A DNA stretch of 64,000 bases, taken from contig CAXBNN010000013.1 of assembly GCA_963977135.1 (NCBI GenBank), positions 1-64,000 on the forward strand, given 5' to 3'. This DNA is from UBA2040 sp963977135. GTDB taxonomy: Bacteria; Bacteroidota; Bacteroidia; Flavobacteriales_D; Crocinitomicaceae. Of this stretch, positions 52,259 through 61,764 are shown one piece after another (the first letter of the stretch is position 1; every line of letters begins with the position of its first letter). The notes beneath the pieces are model-generated. The model saw only the letters and a program-made list of their open reading frames with translations, searched no databases and had not been told where the DNA came from. The translations under genes and the position numbers were made by a program.

Positions 52259-53542
52259 ATGAATATTAAACTAACCCTATTAATTCTTTCAGTTTCCTTT
52301 TTGTCGCAAAGCCAAATCCAAACTGAAAAAGGTAAAATCTACCGTTGGACTCGGGTTTATAACGACGAGATGAATAGCTCATTTTTCCAGAGTTTGTCGG
52401 AAGCTGAGCGAAACAATGATTTTCTGGGAATGATATATAGAGGAGTTGAAGACAAGAATATCTCTATTTATTTTGACACAGTTGCTATTGGCAATTTTGG
52501 CAAATGGCTAAAGATACCCGAGCAGAAATACTATTTAAATCCAAAATCTCCTGAAATTAGCTATACATTCTTCAACCTAGATTATCTCAAGGTGCTAGAA
52601 GAAAGTATAAAACCAAAAAAGAATTCAAATGGCGATTCTCTCTTTTTTCTTAATACAGACGGAACTAAATCGTATCAGTTTGAATACACAAAGCGACAAT
52701 TAATAGCGAAAGATATCTATTATGTTGAATTGTTGGAAGTTGGTAAGTACAATAGAAGGAAAGATACAATAGATTTTAGCCTTTTGGCAATAGGCCTTTA
52801 TTTACCATATAATAAAAGCACTGTCTGGCTGGATTACTCTCAATTAAATCAGAAAATTGGAACATCAGATGATTTCATTTTCTTGAAAGAAGTAGAAAAT
52901 AAAAATTACCATGGATTTCAGTATCGCCAAGAAGGTTTTAATCCAGGAATTATGGATATTGACCCGTTTATACGAAGAATAAAAATTGAAAAGAATAAGG
53001 AATCCCAAAGCCTGTTTACAGAAGAATTTTTTAATCCAATTTCTTCTCTGGTTAATTCAGGTAAAATGGACATATTTTTAAATTACCGAAAAGAACCTTG
53101 GGACTATCGCTGGGAACAAAAAAACTTTGATATTCCATTAGTTGACACAATAGCCTTTAAAAAAAGAAAATTTGGGAATTATCAACTTTTGGCGAGAAAA
53201 GGTCCGGTTGCCATAAATAAATATGGTGATACCCTTTTTCAATCGGATGCCTTCGGGAATCAAACACTGACTTATGAGTCTGATATTTTTATTCATTTTA
53301 AGTTAAAGGATCTGAAAGAAGTTCGAATTCATGAGAAAGCAATTCGAACGCCTAATTACCCTGCAATATTTGAACCTGAATCAATAGTGTTTGTAATTGA
53401 AAGAAAAGGAATCGAAAGAGAGTTGTTTTTACTTGATATAAAACAGATAAAGAAATACGAAGAACTATTCAAAAATGAAGAGTGGTACCAATATTTAATC
53501 TTTGCGAAATATCCTGGTCAGCAGTATTACCAATCGAGATAA
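52259..53542 (+). CDS. Secreted protein of unknown function, paralogue A (distant GldN-like look)
   Basis: A 427-residue protein with a signal peptide (IKLTLLILSVSFLSQSQ). It is paralogous to the protein at 54706: both have G(K/E)(I/V)YRW near the start, NISIYFD(T/S)VA, and later a Y-rich K.YHGFQYRQ / FKSFHYRQ stretch before a Lys/Glu-rich region. The order of these landmarks (YRW...ISIYFD...AIG/LPY...YRQ) recalls GldN/PorN, the periplasmic ring protein of T9SS, but the similarity is slight and I treat it as a hypothesis. A near-consensus TCTATTTG box lies one base before the ATG. Confidence 0.55.
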   Translation: MNIKLTLLILSVSFLSQSQIQTEKGKIYRWTRVYNDEMNSSFFQSLSEAERNNDFLGMIYRGVEDKNISIYFDTVAIGNFGKWLKIPEQKYYLNPKSPEISYTFFNLDYLKVLEESIKPKKNSNGDSLFFLNTDGTKSYQFEYTKRQLIAKDIYYVELLEVGKYNRRKDTIDFSLLAIGLYLPYNKSTVWLDYSQLNQKIGTSDDFIFLKEVENKNYHGFQYRQEGFNPGIMDIDPFIRRIKIEKNKESQSLFTEEFFNPISSLVNSGKMDIFLNYRKEPWDYRWEQKNFDIPLVDTIAFKKRKFGNYQLLARKGPVAINKYGDTLFQSDAFGNQTLTYESDIFIHFKLKDLKEVRIHEKAIRTPNYPAIFEPESIVFVIERKGIERELFLLDIKQIKKYEELFKNEEWYQYLIFAKYPGQQYYQSR

Positions 53543-53570
53543 TTAATGGCCAATTATAACAAAATAAAAA

Positions 53571-53602
53571 AGCTGCCTTCAAACGATTGAAGACAGCTTT
53601 AT
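53571..53602. terminator. Terminator between paralogue A and PKD gene
   Basis: AAAGCTGCCTTCAA and TTGAAGACAGCTTT pair at 13 of 14 positions around a 4-base loop, between convergent genes. A-tract and T-rich flanks allow use in either direction. Confidence 0.82.
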
Positions 53603-53618
53603 CAATGTTTAGGTTGAA

Positions 53619-54554
53619 TTATTTTTTAATCAAACGCAATGTTTGAGTATTATTTGAATTAAGATCATGAATTTTCACAAAATAAACTCCAGCATTCAAA
53701 TTTGATGCATTCAATTCAATTTTGTTGCTTCCTTCAAGTAAGCTATAATTAGAGCTGAAATTTGTTTGTCCTGCTAAGTTTACTATTGAAACTTCAATAT
53801 TTCCTTGATTTTTAGAAGACATTTCAATTACGAATTTCTCTTCAGTTGGATTTGGGTATAAGGCTAGTCCTGTAATCGATTCAATTTCATCAATCGATGC
53901 TGATGCTCCAGGAGGAAGAACATTCAATGTTGTTCCACTTGCTTTCACAGAAACAATAATAGTGTCACATGTTGTGCTTGTGCAAGAAGAATTTGGATCA
54001 GAAACAGTCAGGCAAACTAAAAAGGCCCCAAGACTATTATAAGTATGAGTAGGATAAGCTTGTGTGCTAGTCGAACCATCACCAAAATCCCAAAGGTAGG
54101 TTAAACCTAAAGCTGGAGTTCCACCAGTAGAATTATTCCAACACCAATAAACTCCTTGATTTGTAGAGTCTTGTATAATTGTGAATGCGGCTTGGCATGG
54201 AGGCGGGGTATTTATTCCTATAATAGTAATAGTGCCAGCCAAGCTATCCCAGCATCCAGCTAATGAATCTCCGATTGCAAAAAAGTAATTGTATGTTCCA
54301 TCAGCTGTATACTGAATTGTTCCAGAAGTAGTTAATGGTTGAAGTGGAAGATAATTAACGCCACCTGGTCCGTTGTCTGTTTGAAAATAAGAATACGGTC
54401 CGTTACCAGCCGTTGATAAATCTGTAATTGTGAACTCACCAGGATTACCTGTTGGTGTCATGGTTCCATTTGCATTGCAAGGAGATTGCGCACTTGCAAA
54501 ATTGGTGAAAAATGTTCCTGTTGAAAGAAACAAGATCAGAGTAATTTTTTTCAT
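53619..54554 (-). CDS. PKD-domain protein with T9SS sorting domain
   Basis: A 311-residue secreted protein with a signal peptide (KKITLILFLSTGTFFTNFASAQ). About residues 25-110 are a beta-rich segment with PYSYFQTDNGPGG. A PKD domain follows with YLWDFGDGSTSTQAYPTHTYNSLGAFLVCLTV (about 150-195). The chain ends with a type A T9SS sorting domain (YPNPTEEKFVIEMSSKNQG...GVYFVKIHDLN...LRLIKK). PKD domains often mediate surface binding or carbohydrate interaction; no catalytic module is evident. Confidence 0.88.
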   Translation of the reverse strand: MKKITLILFLSTGTFFTNFASAQSPCNANGTMTPTGNPGEFTITDLSTAGNGPYSYFQTDNGPGGVNYLPLQPLTTSGTIQYTADGTYNYFFAIGDSLAGCWDSLAGTITIIGINTPPPCQAAFTIIQDSTNQGVYWCWNNSTGGTPALGLTYLWDFGDGSTSTQAYPTHTYNSLGAFLVCLTVSDPNSSCTSTTCDTIIVSVKASGTTLNVLPPGASASIDEIESITGLALYPNPTEEKFVIEMSSKNQGNIEVSIVNLAGQTNFSSNYSLLEGSNKIELNASNLNAGVYFVKIHDLNSNNTQTLRLIKK

Positions 54555-54705
54555 AATGTGTTAATTTAATGTTTGTACTAATCCAAACGAAAGTCAATTT
54601 TGTTTCGGGGGGGATTCGTTCAACATTCATGTGTTTTTTTGACAGAATTGTGTTGTAAATCTAAGGCAATTCTGTAACTTCATTCGCGTAAACCGTTCAC
54701 AATCT

Positions 54706-56064
54706 ATGAAAACCACAAAAATACCACTGATATTTTTCCTTTTGTGTTCTTTTTTCACAAGTGCACAACTATCGATTTCTGAATCAAACGGGGAAGTCTA
54801 CAGATGGATATTAATCGAAAATAATAAAGAAAATAGTCACTTTTTTGAAACGAAGGAACTTCCGACACCACAAGACGACTTTACTCTTGCCGTTAGAAGG
54901 CTAGTTGAGAAAAATGAGATTTCCATTTATTTTGATTCCGTTGCATTGAATGAAACTGGCGTTTTTTATAATATTCCAGAGCACCAATATTTTTTAGATT
55001 TTGTAAATCCTGATAACAATACGGCTGTCACTCGTTTGGATTATCTGACCTATCAATACCAAAGTGACATACCATTAATGGACGAGTATGATCAACCCTT
55101 GATACGCATCAATGAAAACGGTAATGAAGAATTTGTTTATTCAGATATTTCCTTATACCCACTTATAATGAGCGAAGTAGCTTATTTTAAAATCCTTCAA
55201 AAAGGTAAAAAGGTGAATGAAATTCCTCAATTCGAAAAGCAGCCTCTGGCAATCGGGTTTAAACCAAAAAGTGGTGCCCGCGAAATGTGGTTTTCGTGGA
55301 AAGAGGTGGCTTCGAATACAGAACTGAATAAATTCAATTGTGTAAATAAAATTTTAGCGGGTGAATTTAAGAGTTTTCATTATCGACAATTTAACTGCGG
55401 ACCAAACACAATTGAAAAAGAAACCAAAAAGATATATGGTGAATTAAAGAAAGGAGATAATTCGAATTTGTTTTCAAAAACAACCGCGAAAACTGGTGAT
55501 TTAAAATCAGAATTTATAGAATTTATTGTTGATATGGTAAATCAAGAACTAATTGAACCGTATTATGGTATTTATTCCATGTCTGCTGATTTTCCGCATG
55601 ATGAACAGCCATTTAATTTCAATCCAAATAATCTAACTTCTCCAATTATTGAAAACGAAGGGGACATGAAAATGCTCTCCCAAAAAGGGGCCATTTTAGT
55701 CGATAATACTGGCGAACCAATGATTTTTGAAGTGCAAGGACAAAAACCTCAATATGTGAGAAGCGAGGACGAATGGATGTATTTTAATAAGAATGACATT
55801 TCCAGATTTTGGATAATACAAGGAAAGGCATCAAGCGAAAATCCCGAGTTCAAAACCAATACAATTTTATTTTTTAAAACCTTCCAAGGAAAGAATCAAC
55901 CGCTTTTTTTAATTGATATTAATGAACTCGGTGATTTCTTGGACAAACCAAATGTTGAAAAATGGTACAATTACCTTCGTGAAATTAAATTGACTAACGA
56001 ACAAATTTTTATGCAATCCAGAGCAGGTGATTCCAATTCTGGTCGAATAGAATTTGGAAACTAA
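54706..56064 (+). CDS. Secreted protein of unknown function, paralogue B (distant GldN-like look)
   Basis: A 452-residue protein with a signal peptide (IPLIFFLLCSFFTSAQ). Shared with the protein at 52259 are GEVYRWILIENNKENSHFF, NEISIYFDSVALNETG, LDYL, and IGFKPKSGAREMWFSWKEV...FKSFHYRQFNCGPNTIEK. The last stretch is the part most like GldN (a LFWVWYPxxRE-type stretch and a Y..E pair). It is longer than paralogue A. It sits next to the T9SS cargo gene and is transcribed away from it. Function unknown. Confidence 0.55.
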   Translation: MKTTKIPLIFFLLCSFFTSAQLSISESNGEVYRWILIENNKENSHFFETKELPTPQDDFTLAVRRLVEKNEISIYFDSVALNETGVFYNIPEHQYFLDFVNPDNNTAVTRLDYLTYQYQSDIPLMDEYDQPLIRINENGNEEFVYSDISLYPLIMSEVAYFKILQKGKKVNEIPQFEKQPLAIGFKPKSGAREMWFSWKEVASNTELNKFNCVNKILAGEFKSFHYRQFNCGPNTIEKETKKIYGELKKGDNSNLFSKTTAKTGDLKSEFIEFIVDMVNQELIEPYYGIYSMSADFPHDEQPFNFNPNNLTSPIIENEGDMKMLSQKGAILVDNTGEPMIFEVQGQKPQYVRSEDEWMYFNKNDISRFWIIQGKASSENPEFKTNTILFFKTFQGKNQPLFLIDINELGDFLDKPNVEKWYNYLREIKLTNEQIFMQSRAGDSNSGRIEFGN

Positions 56065-56094
56065 ATTTTTCTTAGCTTCGATAAAATTAGATGC

Positions 56095-56460
56095 ATGGAA
56101 TTACTTGGTAAAATACTAATCGCAATAGTCGCAATAGAACATATCTACATTCTCTATATGGAAATGTTTGCTTGGGAAACTTTGGGGAAAAAGACTTTCA
56201 AAGGAGCTTTGCCAGACGAACTGTTTAAACCAACTAAAACTCTAGCCGCAAATCAAGGATTGTACAATGGATTTCTCGCGGCAGGATTAATCTGGTCACT
56301 TTTCATTCAAGATCCGCTTTGGTCTTTTTATGTTGCTGTTTTCTTCCTAAGTTGCGTTGTTATCGCAGCAGTATATGGTGCTATGACGGCTTCACGGAAG
56401 ATATTGATAGTTCAGGGTTTTCCTGCTATTGTGGCTTTGGTAGTGATTCATTTGAAATGA
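56095..56460 (+). CDS. DUF1304 family membrane protein
   Basis: A 121-residue protein with about four membrane helices: LLGKILIAIVAIEHIYILYMEMF, GLYNGFLAAGLIWSLFI, SFYVAVFFLSCVVIAAVYGAMTA and ILIVQGFPAIVALVVIHL. The pattern VAIEHIYILYMEMFAW and ANQGLYNGFLAAGL is the DUF1304 signature. The function is unknown. An out-of-frame ATG lies 4 bases upstream. The stop lies one base before the end of the convergent ABC-F gene. Confidence 0.9.
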   Translation: MELLGKILIAIVAIEHIYILYMEMFAWETLGKKTFKGALPDELFKPTKTLAANQGLYNGFLAAGLIWSLFIQDPLWSFYVAVFFLSCVVIAAVYGAMTASRKILIVQGFPAIVALVVIHLK

Positions 56461-56461
56461 C

Positions 56462-58339
56462 TTAAATCCTATCCGCCAATTCCAGCCAACGATCCGTCTT
56501 CGCTTCTATAGCATCAACTATTTTCTTCAGCTCCATTCCAGCTTTGGTCAATTCTTCGTTGCTAGCGTCTCCAGAAGACAATACAGCCGTGAATTCATCC
56601 TTTTTCGTTTCCAAGTCTTCCAACTCTTTTTCCAAGCCATCGTACTCCAACTTTTCTTTGAACGAAAGCTTCTTTTTTTCTTCAGAATCTTGCGATTTTG
56701 ATGGAGTAGGAGTCTCAGGAGCTTTTACTTCCAAAACTTTTGTTTCTGCTGGTCGACTAGGACCTTTCGAATCTACCTCACGGAATGCCGTATAGTTTCC
56801 AGTAATGTCTTTAATTACACCTTCTCCTTCAAAAACGAATAGGTGGTCGACCATTTTGTCCATGAAGTATCTATCGTGGCTTACAACGATCAAACAACCT
56901 TCGAATTGACGCAAATAGTCTTCCAAAACAGCCATAACGAAGATGTCCAAGTCATTTGTTGGCTCATCAAGAATCAAGAAGTTTGGATTGGACATTAAAA
57001 CCGTCAATAATTTCAAACGTCGCTTCTCGCCACCACTTAGTTTGTAAACAAACTGATAGTGCATGTGCCGCGGGAAAAGGAATTTCTCTAGCAATTGCGC
57101 AGCCGATAGCTGTTTTCCTTTTTCCAAAGGAATGTATTCAGCTATATCGCGAATAACGTCTATTACTTTTTTATCGTCAGCAGTTTCTATTAAGTCTTGA
57201 CTGTAATAACCAAAATGAACGGTTTCTCCAACGGTAATTTTTCCAGAATCCACAGGGATTTTATCTGTAATCATTTGAAGGAAAGTACTTTTCCCTGTTC
57301 CGTTTTTTCCAACAATTCCCAATCGTTCTTTACGCTGGAAATGGTAAGAGAAATTATCAAGAATTTTCAAACCTGGCCAAGATTTAAAAACCTTATGGAA
57401 TTCAACAATTTTTGAACCCAAACGTTCCATTTTTACTGGAATGTCCATTTCATCTTCATCCAATCGGGTTGAGGCAGTTTCTTTGATACCATCGAAAGCT
57501 TCAACACGTGCTTTTTGTTTCACTCCACGTGCTTTTGGCTGACGCCGAATCCATTCTAGTTCTTTTTTGAATGTGTTTCGCGCTTTTCCAACGGTAGAAG
57601 CCAATTGTTCCTGACGTTCTGCTTTCTTTTCTAAATAATACGAGAAGTTTCCTTTGTACTTGTAAAGTGTTTCGTCTTCTAACTCTAAAATAACGTCGCA
57701 AACTACTTCTAAGAAGTAACGGTCGTGCGTTACCATTAATATCGTTGATTTTGACTTAGAAAGGTATTCTTCCAGCCATTCGATCATGTCCAAATCCAAG
57801 TGATTGGTTGGCTCATCCAAGATGAGAATATCTGCTTCCGAAACCAATACTTTTGCAAGTGCAACTCTCTTTTGTTGACCTCCAGAAAGCATGCTAACTT
57901 TTTTCGTCGTATCATCCAATCGAAGTATTGAAAGTATTTGCTCAATTTTAGCTTCGATGTCCCATGCATTCAAGTCAGTTAGCGCTTGCATACTGTCGTT
58001 CATCAGCTCCTGGTCTCCGTTTCGGAGTGAAAGCGTATAATTTCGGATAGCAACCATTTCAGGCATGTCTCCACCTAAAACAGCTTCCAAGACAGTCTTT
58101 TTCCCATCAAGATTTTCCGCTTGTTCCATGTAAGCGATAGACAAATCGTTACGGTAAACGATACGACCGCTGTCAATCGGTTCAATATCATTTAAGCAGC
58201 GCAAAAGAGTAGATTTCCCACTACCATTTTTTGCTACAATAGCCATTTTGTCTCCTTGGTCTAGACCAAAAGTGACATCTTTAAAAATCGTGCGAACACC
58301 AAAAGTCTTGGTGATATTTTCAACCGAAAGTACATTCAT
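56462..58339 (-). CDS. ABC-F family ATPase (Uup-like)
   Basis: A soluble ribosome-associated ABC-F protein. The 625-residue chain has two ABC domains: Walker A KNGSGKSTLLR (about residue 38) and GKNGTGKSTFLQ (about 345), signatures LSGGQQKR and LSGGEKRR, Walker B LILDEPTNHLD and LILDEPTND, and the linker between them. A C-terminal charged coiled coil (KKKLSFKEKLEYDGLEKELEDLETKKDEF...) is the Uup-type extension. No membrane segment is present. Four bases separate it from the upstream DUF4293 stop. Confidence 0.93.
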   Translation of the reverse strand: MNVLSVENITKTFGVRTIFKDVTFGLDQGDKMAIVAKNGSGKSTLLRCLNDIEPIDSGRIVYRNDLSIAYMEQAENLDGKKTVLEAVLGGDMPEMVAIRNYTLSLRNGDQELMNDSMQALTDLNAWDIEAKIEQILSILRLDDTTKKVSMLSGGQQKRVALAKVLVSEADILILDEPTNHLDLDMIEWLEEYLSKSKSTILMVTHDRYFLEVVCDVILELEDETLYKYKGNFSYYLEKKAERQEQLASTVGKARNTFKKELEWIRRQPKARGVKQKARVEAFDGIKETASTRLDEDEMDIPVKMERLGSKIVEFHKVFKSWPGLKILDNFSYHFQRKERLGIVGKNGTGKSTFLQMITDKIPVDSGKITVGETVHFGYYSQDLIETADDKKVIDVIRDIAEYIPLEKGKQLSAAQLLEKFLFPRHMHYQFVYKLSGGEKRRLKLLTVLMSNPNFLILDEPTNDLDIFVMAVLEDYLRQFEGCLIVVSHDRYFMDKMVDHLFVFEGEGVIKDITGNYTAFREVDSKGPSRPAETKVLEVKAPETPTPSKSQDSEEKKKLSFKEKLEYDGLEKELEDLETKKDEFTAVLSSGDASNEELTKAGMELKKIVDAIEAKTDRWLELADRI

Positions 58340-58342
58340 ATA

Positions 58343-58819
58343 TTAACGAAGACGATTCAAAGAATCGAGCAATTTTTTGTCACGGTTGATGCCAGTATTG
58401 GCTAAGAAAGTAAATGGGAATCCGATTACGAGTAAAAAGAATCCTAAATCTAAGTGTTTTGCTGTTATTCCATTTGCAACCTGAGATGCTCCGAAGTAAA
58501 AGAAAAGTAAAACACTTACTAAGACAGCGAAATAAGTGTAGAAAAACATACGTCCGAACTTGTGTTGGCGCGGTAATTTTTTAAATGACAATAAAGTAGC
58601 TAATCCAATGATCATTAAACCAATTCCAATGAAGTAGCCTGGAAAAGATGCTGAATAATCCGTTTGTCCAGCAATAGCTTCTGTTTGTTTTACGCCGAAA
58701 GAAGATAATTGTAATTCAGCTTTTTCCGTGATGAAAGAGAAAAGAGTTGTTCCGTAAGTCACTATCCCTAAGCAAATTAATGCAATGAATAGATAGACTG
58801 ATTGAATACGTTGAATCAT
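58343..58819 (-). CDS. DUF4293 family membrane protein
   Basis: A 158-residue protein with four hydrophobic helices and the start MIQRIQSVYLFIALICLG, a hallmark of the Bacteroidota family DUF4293. No activity is known. It precedes the ABC-F gene by 4 bases and probably shares a transcript. A TAATTTTG box lies 16 bases before the ATG (58843-58836 on the minus strand). Confidence 0.9.
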   Translation of the reverse strand: MIQRIQSVYLFIALICLGIVTYGTTLFSFITEKAELQLSSFGVKQTEAIAGQTDYSASFPGYFIGIGLMIIGLATLLSFKKLPRQHKFGRMFFYTYFAVLVSVLLFFYFGASQVANGITAKHLDLGFFLLVIGFPFTFLANTGINRDKKLLDSLNRLR

Positions 58820-58877
58820 GATGTAATATTTTTTGCAAAATTAGTCAGATTATTGGCAAGAGCCTAAATTCTTGACT

Positions 58878-60686
58878 TTACTTTTCGACGAATTGAATTT
58901 TCAAATTTTCAAGAGTCGTAAGTCCATGTGAATTTGAGAATTGTATTGAAAGGGTGTCGGAGCTTAAGATATCTTCCGGAAAAACATAGTCTGATTCAAA
59001 ATGAGAAGATTCATTTATATTCTCAATTCTCATCCCGACAAAATCAGTTTGAACTTGTGTCCAATCATCTCCTTTTTTCAAGAAAACGAGCACCATTGGA
59101 ATGTTGTTCTTGTCTCGTATTGTCATTTTGCCCTCGAGGCTAATTCCTTTAATGTTTTGGAAATCAGATGAATCAATCACTGTTTTAAACAGATCTTGAT
59201 TAATCATGTGTTCTATTTGGAAGGTATTATTTTTGACTGTTGCTGACTCTACAAAGGAATTTGAGTTTTTATCGTACAATAAGGTCTTTGACACCTTTTC
59301 AGGTTCTTCAAGCTGAGCGGGTAGTTCAATAAAATACTTCCATTGCAAACGACGGTCGGTTTTTAAGAAAATGAAATCATAACGCTCTTTTGACATTTCT
59401 GAATAATGAAGGATTCCGAACTCAAATTGATGACTTAAAATGAATTGAAAGTAGATACAGAAAGTTATTATAGGTAAAACGATTGCTCGGACTAGCCAAT
59501 TGCCTTTGTGAAGTATGATAGCGATGCCAACTGCGAATAACAGACTTATGTCAACCATAGGACGCATTCCAACACTTCCTCCGTACCACCAACACCACCA
59601 AGCTGCGGTAATATATGTGAAGATCAAAAAGAAGAATAACGAAACTAGGCTTTCTGTTCGGTGTTTTTTCATTGAGAAAACATAGCCTAACAATGCGAAA
59701 AATGTCAATGGAGCATACATGAACAAGCCTTTTCTGTAGCCGAAAAGGACCTTCCAAAAAGGTGGGTTGTTCCAGTTTTCAAAGGTTTCAGTGGAATAAA
59801 GATTAAACTGCAGATTACCAGTCTGGTAGTAAACATTCAAATATTGAATGAATACAACAGAACCAAAGCAGAGGATAGCCAACGCTGTTCTTGGTAAAGA
59901 ATTGAATAAGTTGACTTTTAGAAAGCTCCAAGCATCTTTTAAAGAAGGAAACAAGGCAAAATAAAGCAAAACCACTATGCCATTAACAGGGCGCAGCAAA
60001 AGGGTCAATCCTAATGTCATAGCAATAAGTGGGAGCCATTTACTGTTACGACTATCCCGCCAAATCAATAACAAATAAATGAACAAGGCTATAATTGCGA
60101 AGGAATAAACATGCGATGCCAAAGGTTCATTGATAGTGTAAAATAGGAGAGGAGTTCCCAGCGTTACAGCAATCAAGCTTATAGCAGCTGCCAAAGGAGC
60201 GATCTTAAGCCTTATCATAACCAAATAGGACATAAATACACCGAGCAACAAAAAACAGATAGCGCCAATAGCAATCCATCGCTGATAAGGATAGCTGTAT
60301 CCGTCAGAATTAAACTTGGAGGAGTGAAAATAATGCGCGGTAAGGAAAAATGGAATTTGACAAATAGCAACACCCGGAAAAAACTTGTTCATTCTTCCTT
60401 CATCTGGGTGTGCGTAATTACCAAATTCACCAAATTTTGCATTGGGATAATTTGGTAAAAGTGAATCTATGAAAAAGTAATCTGGATCGTGGTAAATAAA
60501 ATGTTGTGGCAGATAAGCGTAATATCCTGAACCGTCGGAACGAATGATAGGTCTATCCAAACGTTCTGTATCTGACCAGTTGTGGTATTTACTACTTTGA
60601 AATTTTAAAACACCTGCCAATATTATCAACAGAAGTAGGAGTATCCCTGTTTTTCCTTGTGAAAATTTCAGTATCTGCTTAAGCAT
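58878..60686 (-). CDS. Large polytopic membrane protein, possibly GT-C-like glycosyltransferase
   Basis: A 602-residue protein with about 11 membrane helices in the first ~430 residues and a C-terminal soluble domain. The first loop contains IRSDGSGYYAYLPQHFIYHDPDYFF, which resembles the DxD-containing first loop of GT-C (family 39-like) transferases. A later WWCWWYGGSVGMRPMVDISLLFA is a Trp-rich loop. No detailed family was recognised, so the enzyme assignment is inference. It overlaps aroC by 8 bases. Confidence 0.72.
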   Translation of the reverse strand: MLKQILKFSQGKTGILLLLLIILAGVLKFQSSKYHNWSDTERLDRPIIRSDGSGYYAYLPQHFIYHDPDYFFIDSLLPNYPNAKFGEFGNYAHPDEGRMNKFFPGVAICQIPFFLTAHYFHSSKFNSDGYSYPYQRWIAIGAICFLLLGVFMSYLVMIRLKIAPLAAAISLIAVTLGTPLLFYTINEPLASHVYSFAIIALFIYLLLIWRDSRNSKWLPLIAMTLGLTLLLRPVNGIVVLLYFALFPSLKDAWSFLKVNLFNSLPRTALAILCFGSVVFIQYLNVYYQTGNLQFNLYSTETFENWNNPPFWKVLFGYRKGLFMYAPLTFFALLGYVFSMKKHRTESLVSLFFFLIFTYITAAWWCWWYGGSVGMRPMVDISLLFAVGIAIILHKGNWLVRAIVLPIITFCIYFQFILSHQFEFGILHYSEMSKERYDFIFLKTDRRLQWKYFIELPAQLEEPEKVSKTLLYDKNSNSFVESATVKNNTFQIEHMINQDLFKTVIDSSDFQNIKGISLEGKMTIRDKNNIPMVLVFLKKGDDWTQVQTDFVGMRIENINESSHFESDYVFPEDILSSDTLSIQFSNSHGLTTLENLKIQFVEK

Positions 60687-61761
60687 AAGCTTTTTGCAAA
60701 AGATAAAAATCGAGAATTACCATGGCTGTCATTGCTTCAACGATAGGAACTGCTCTAGGGACAACGCATGCATCATGTCGACCTTTTCCTTGAATTTCTC
60801 TTGTCTTCAAATCGGCATCTATTGTGTTTTGAATTTTGGCTATTGTTGCAACTGGTTTAAAAGCCACGCGGAAGTAAATAGGCATACCATTCGTTATTCC
60901 TCCTTGACTTCCTGCGGAGTAATTTGTAGATGTTTTTCCTCCTTCTAAAAATAAATCATTGTGCTCAGAACCATTCTTTGTAACAGATTCAAAACCAGCG
61001 CCAAACTCAACTCCTTTTACAGCGTTGATTGAAAACAAAGCTTGTCCTAAAACAGCATGAATTTTATCAAAAACAGGTTCACCTAAACCGATTGGTAAGT
61101 TGACAATTTTACATGCAACACAGCCACCAATGGAATCTCCTGAAGCTTTCGTTTCTTCAATCAAACTTTGCATGTGCATAGCAGTCATTGAGTCGGGACA
61201 TCGGACAATTGAGGTTTCGATTTGGTTATCGGTATATTCTAATTCTGAGCTATGCTGATTTTTCCAAGGTAAACGAATGTCACCAACTTGGTCAACAAAA
61301 CCTTGAAGTTGTATTCCTTTTGAATTTAAATATTGAATGGCAAGTCCGCCTGCAACGACCCTAGCGACCGTTTCTCTAGCGCTACTGCGTCCTCCACCTC
61401 GATAATCGCGAATACCATATTTTTGGTCGTACGTAAAATCTGCATGCGAAGGACGGTATACGTCTTTATTATTGTCGTAGTCCTTGCTTTTAGCGTCATT
61501 GTTACGAATTAGAAATGCAATCGGCGTTCCAGTAGTCTTTCCTTCAAAAATGCCTGAAAGAAACTCGATTTCATCGTCTTCTTTGCGTTGTGTCGTGATT
61601 TTTGACTGACCAGGTTTGCGTTTTGCTACAAAACGGTTCAGTTTTTCAAAATCTATTTCAAAATTACTTGGAAATCCATCTATCGTTCCGCCAATTCCAA
61701 CGCCGTGAGACTCACCAAAAGTGCTCAAACGAAGTAATGTACCGAAACTGGATCCTGACAT
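60679..61761 (-). CDS. aroC: Chorismate synthase
   Basis: The last step of the shikimate pathway: it converts EPSP to chorismate with reduced FMN. At 360 residues it has normal length. Signatures visible are FGESHGVGIGGTIDGFPS, RPSHADFTYDQKYGIRDYRGGGRSSARETVARV, and QGKGRHDACVVPRAVPIVEAMTAMVI near the C-terminus. It lies 3 bases after the phosphohexomutase stop and overlaps the membrane-protein gene, so it is in a run of tightly packed genes. Confidence 0.97.
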   Translation of the reverse strand: MSGSSFGTLLRLSTFGESHGVGIGGTIDGFPSNFEIDFEKLNRFVAKRKPGQSKITTQRKEDDEIEFLSGIFEGKTTGTPIAFLIRNNDAKSKDYDNNKDVYRPSHADFTYDQKYGIRDYRGGGRSSARETVARVVAGGLAIQYLNSKGIQLQGFVDQVGDIRLPWKNQHSSELEYTDNQIETSIVRCPDSMTAMHMQSLIEETKASGDSIGGCVACKIVNLPIGLGEPVFDKIHAVLGQALFSINAVKGVEFGAGFESVTKNGSEHNDLFLEGGKTSTNYSAGSQGGITNGMPIYFRVAFKPVATIAKIQNTIDADLKTREIQGKGRHDACVVPRAVPIVEAMTAMVILDFYLLQKAYA

Positions 61762-61764
61762 AAT

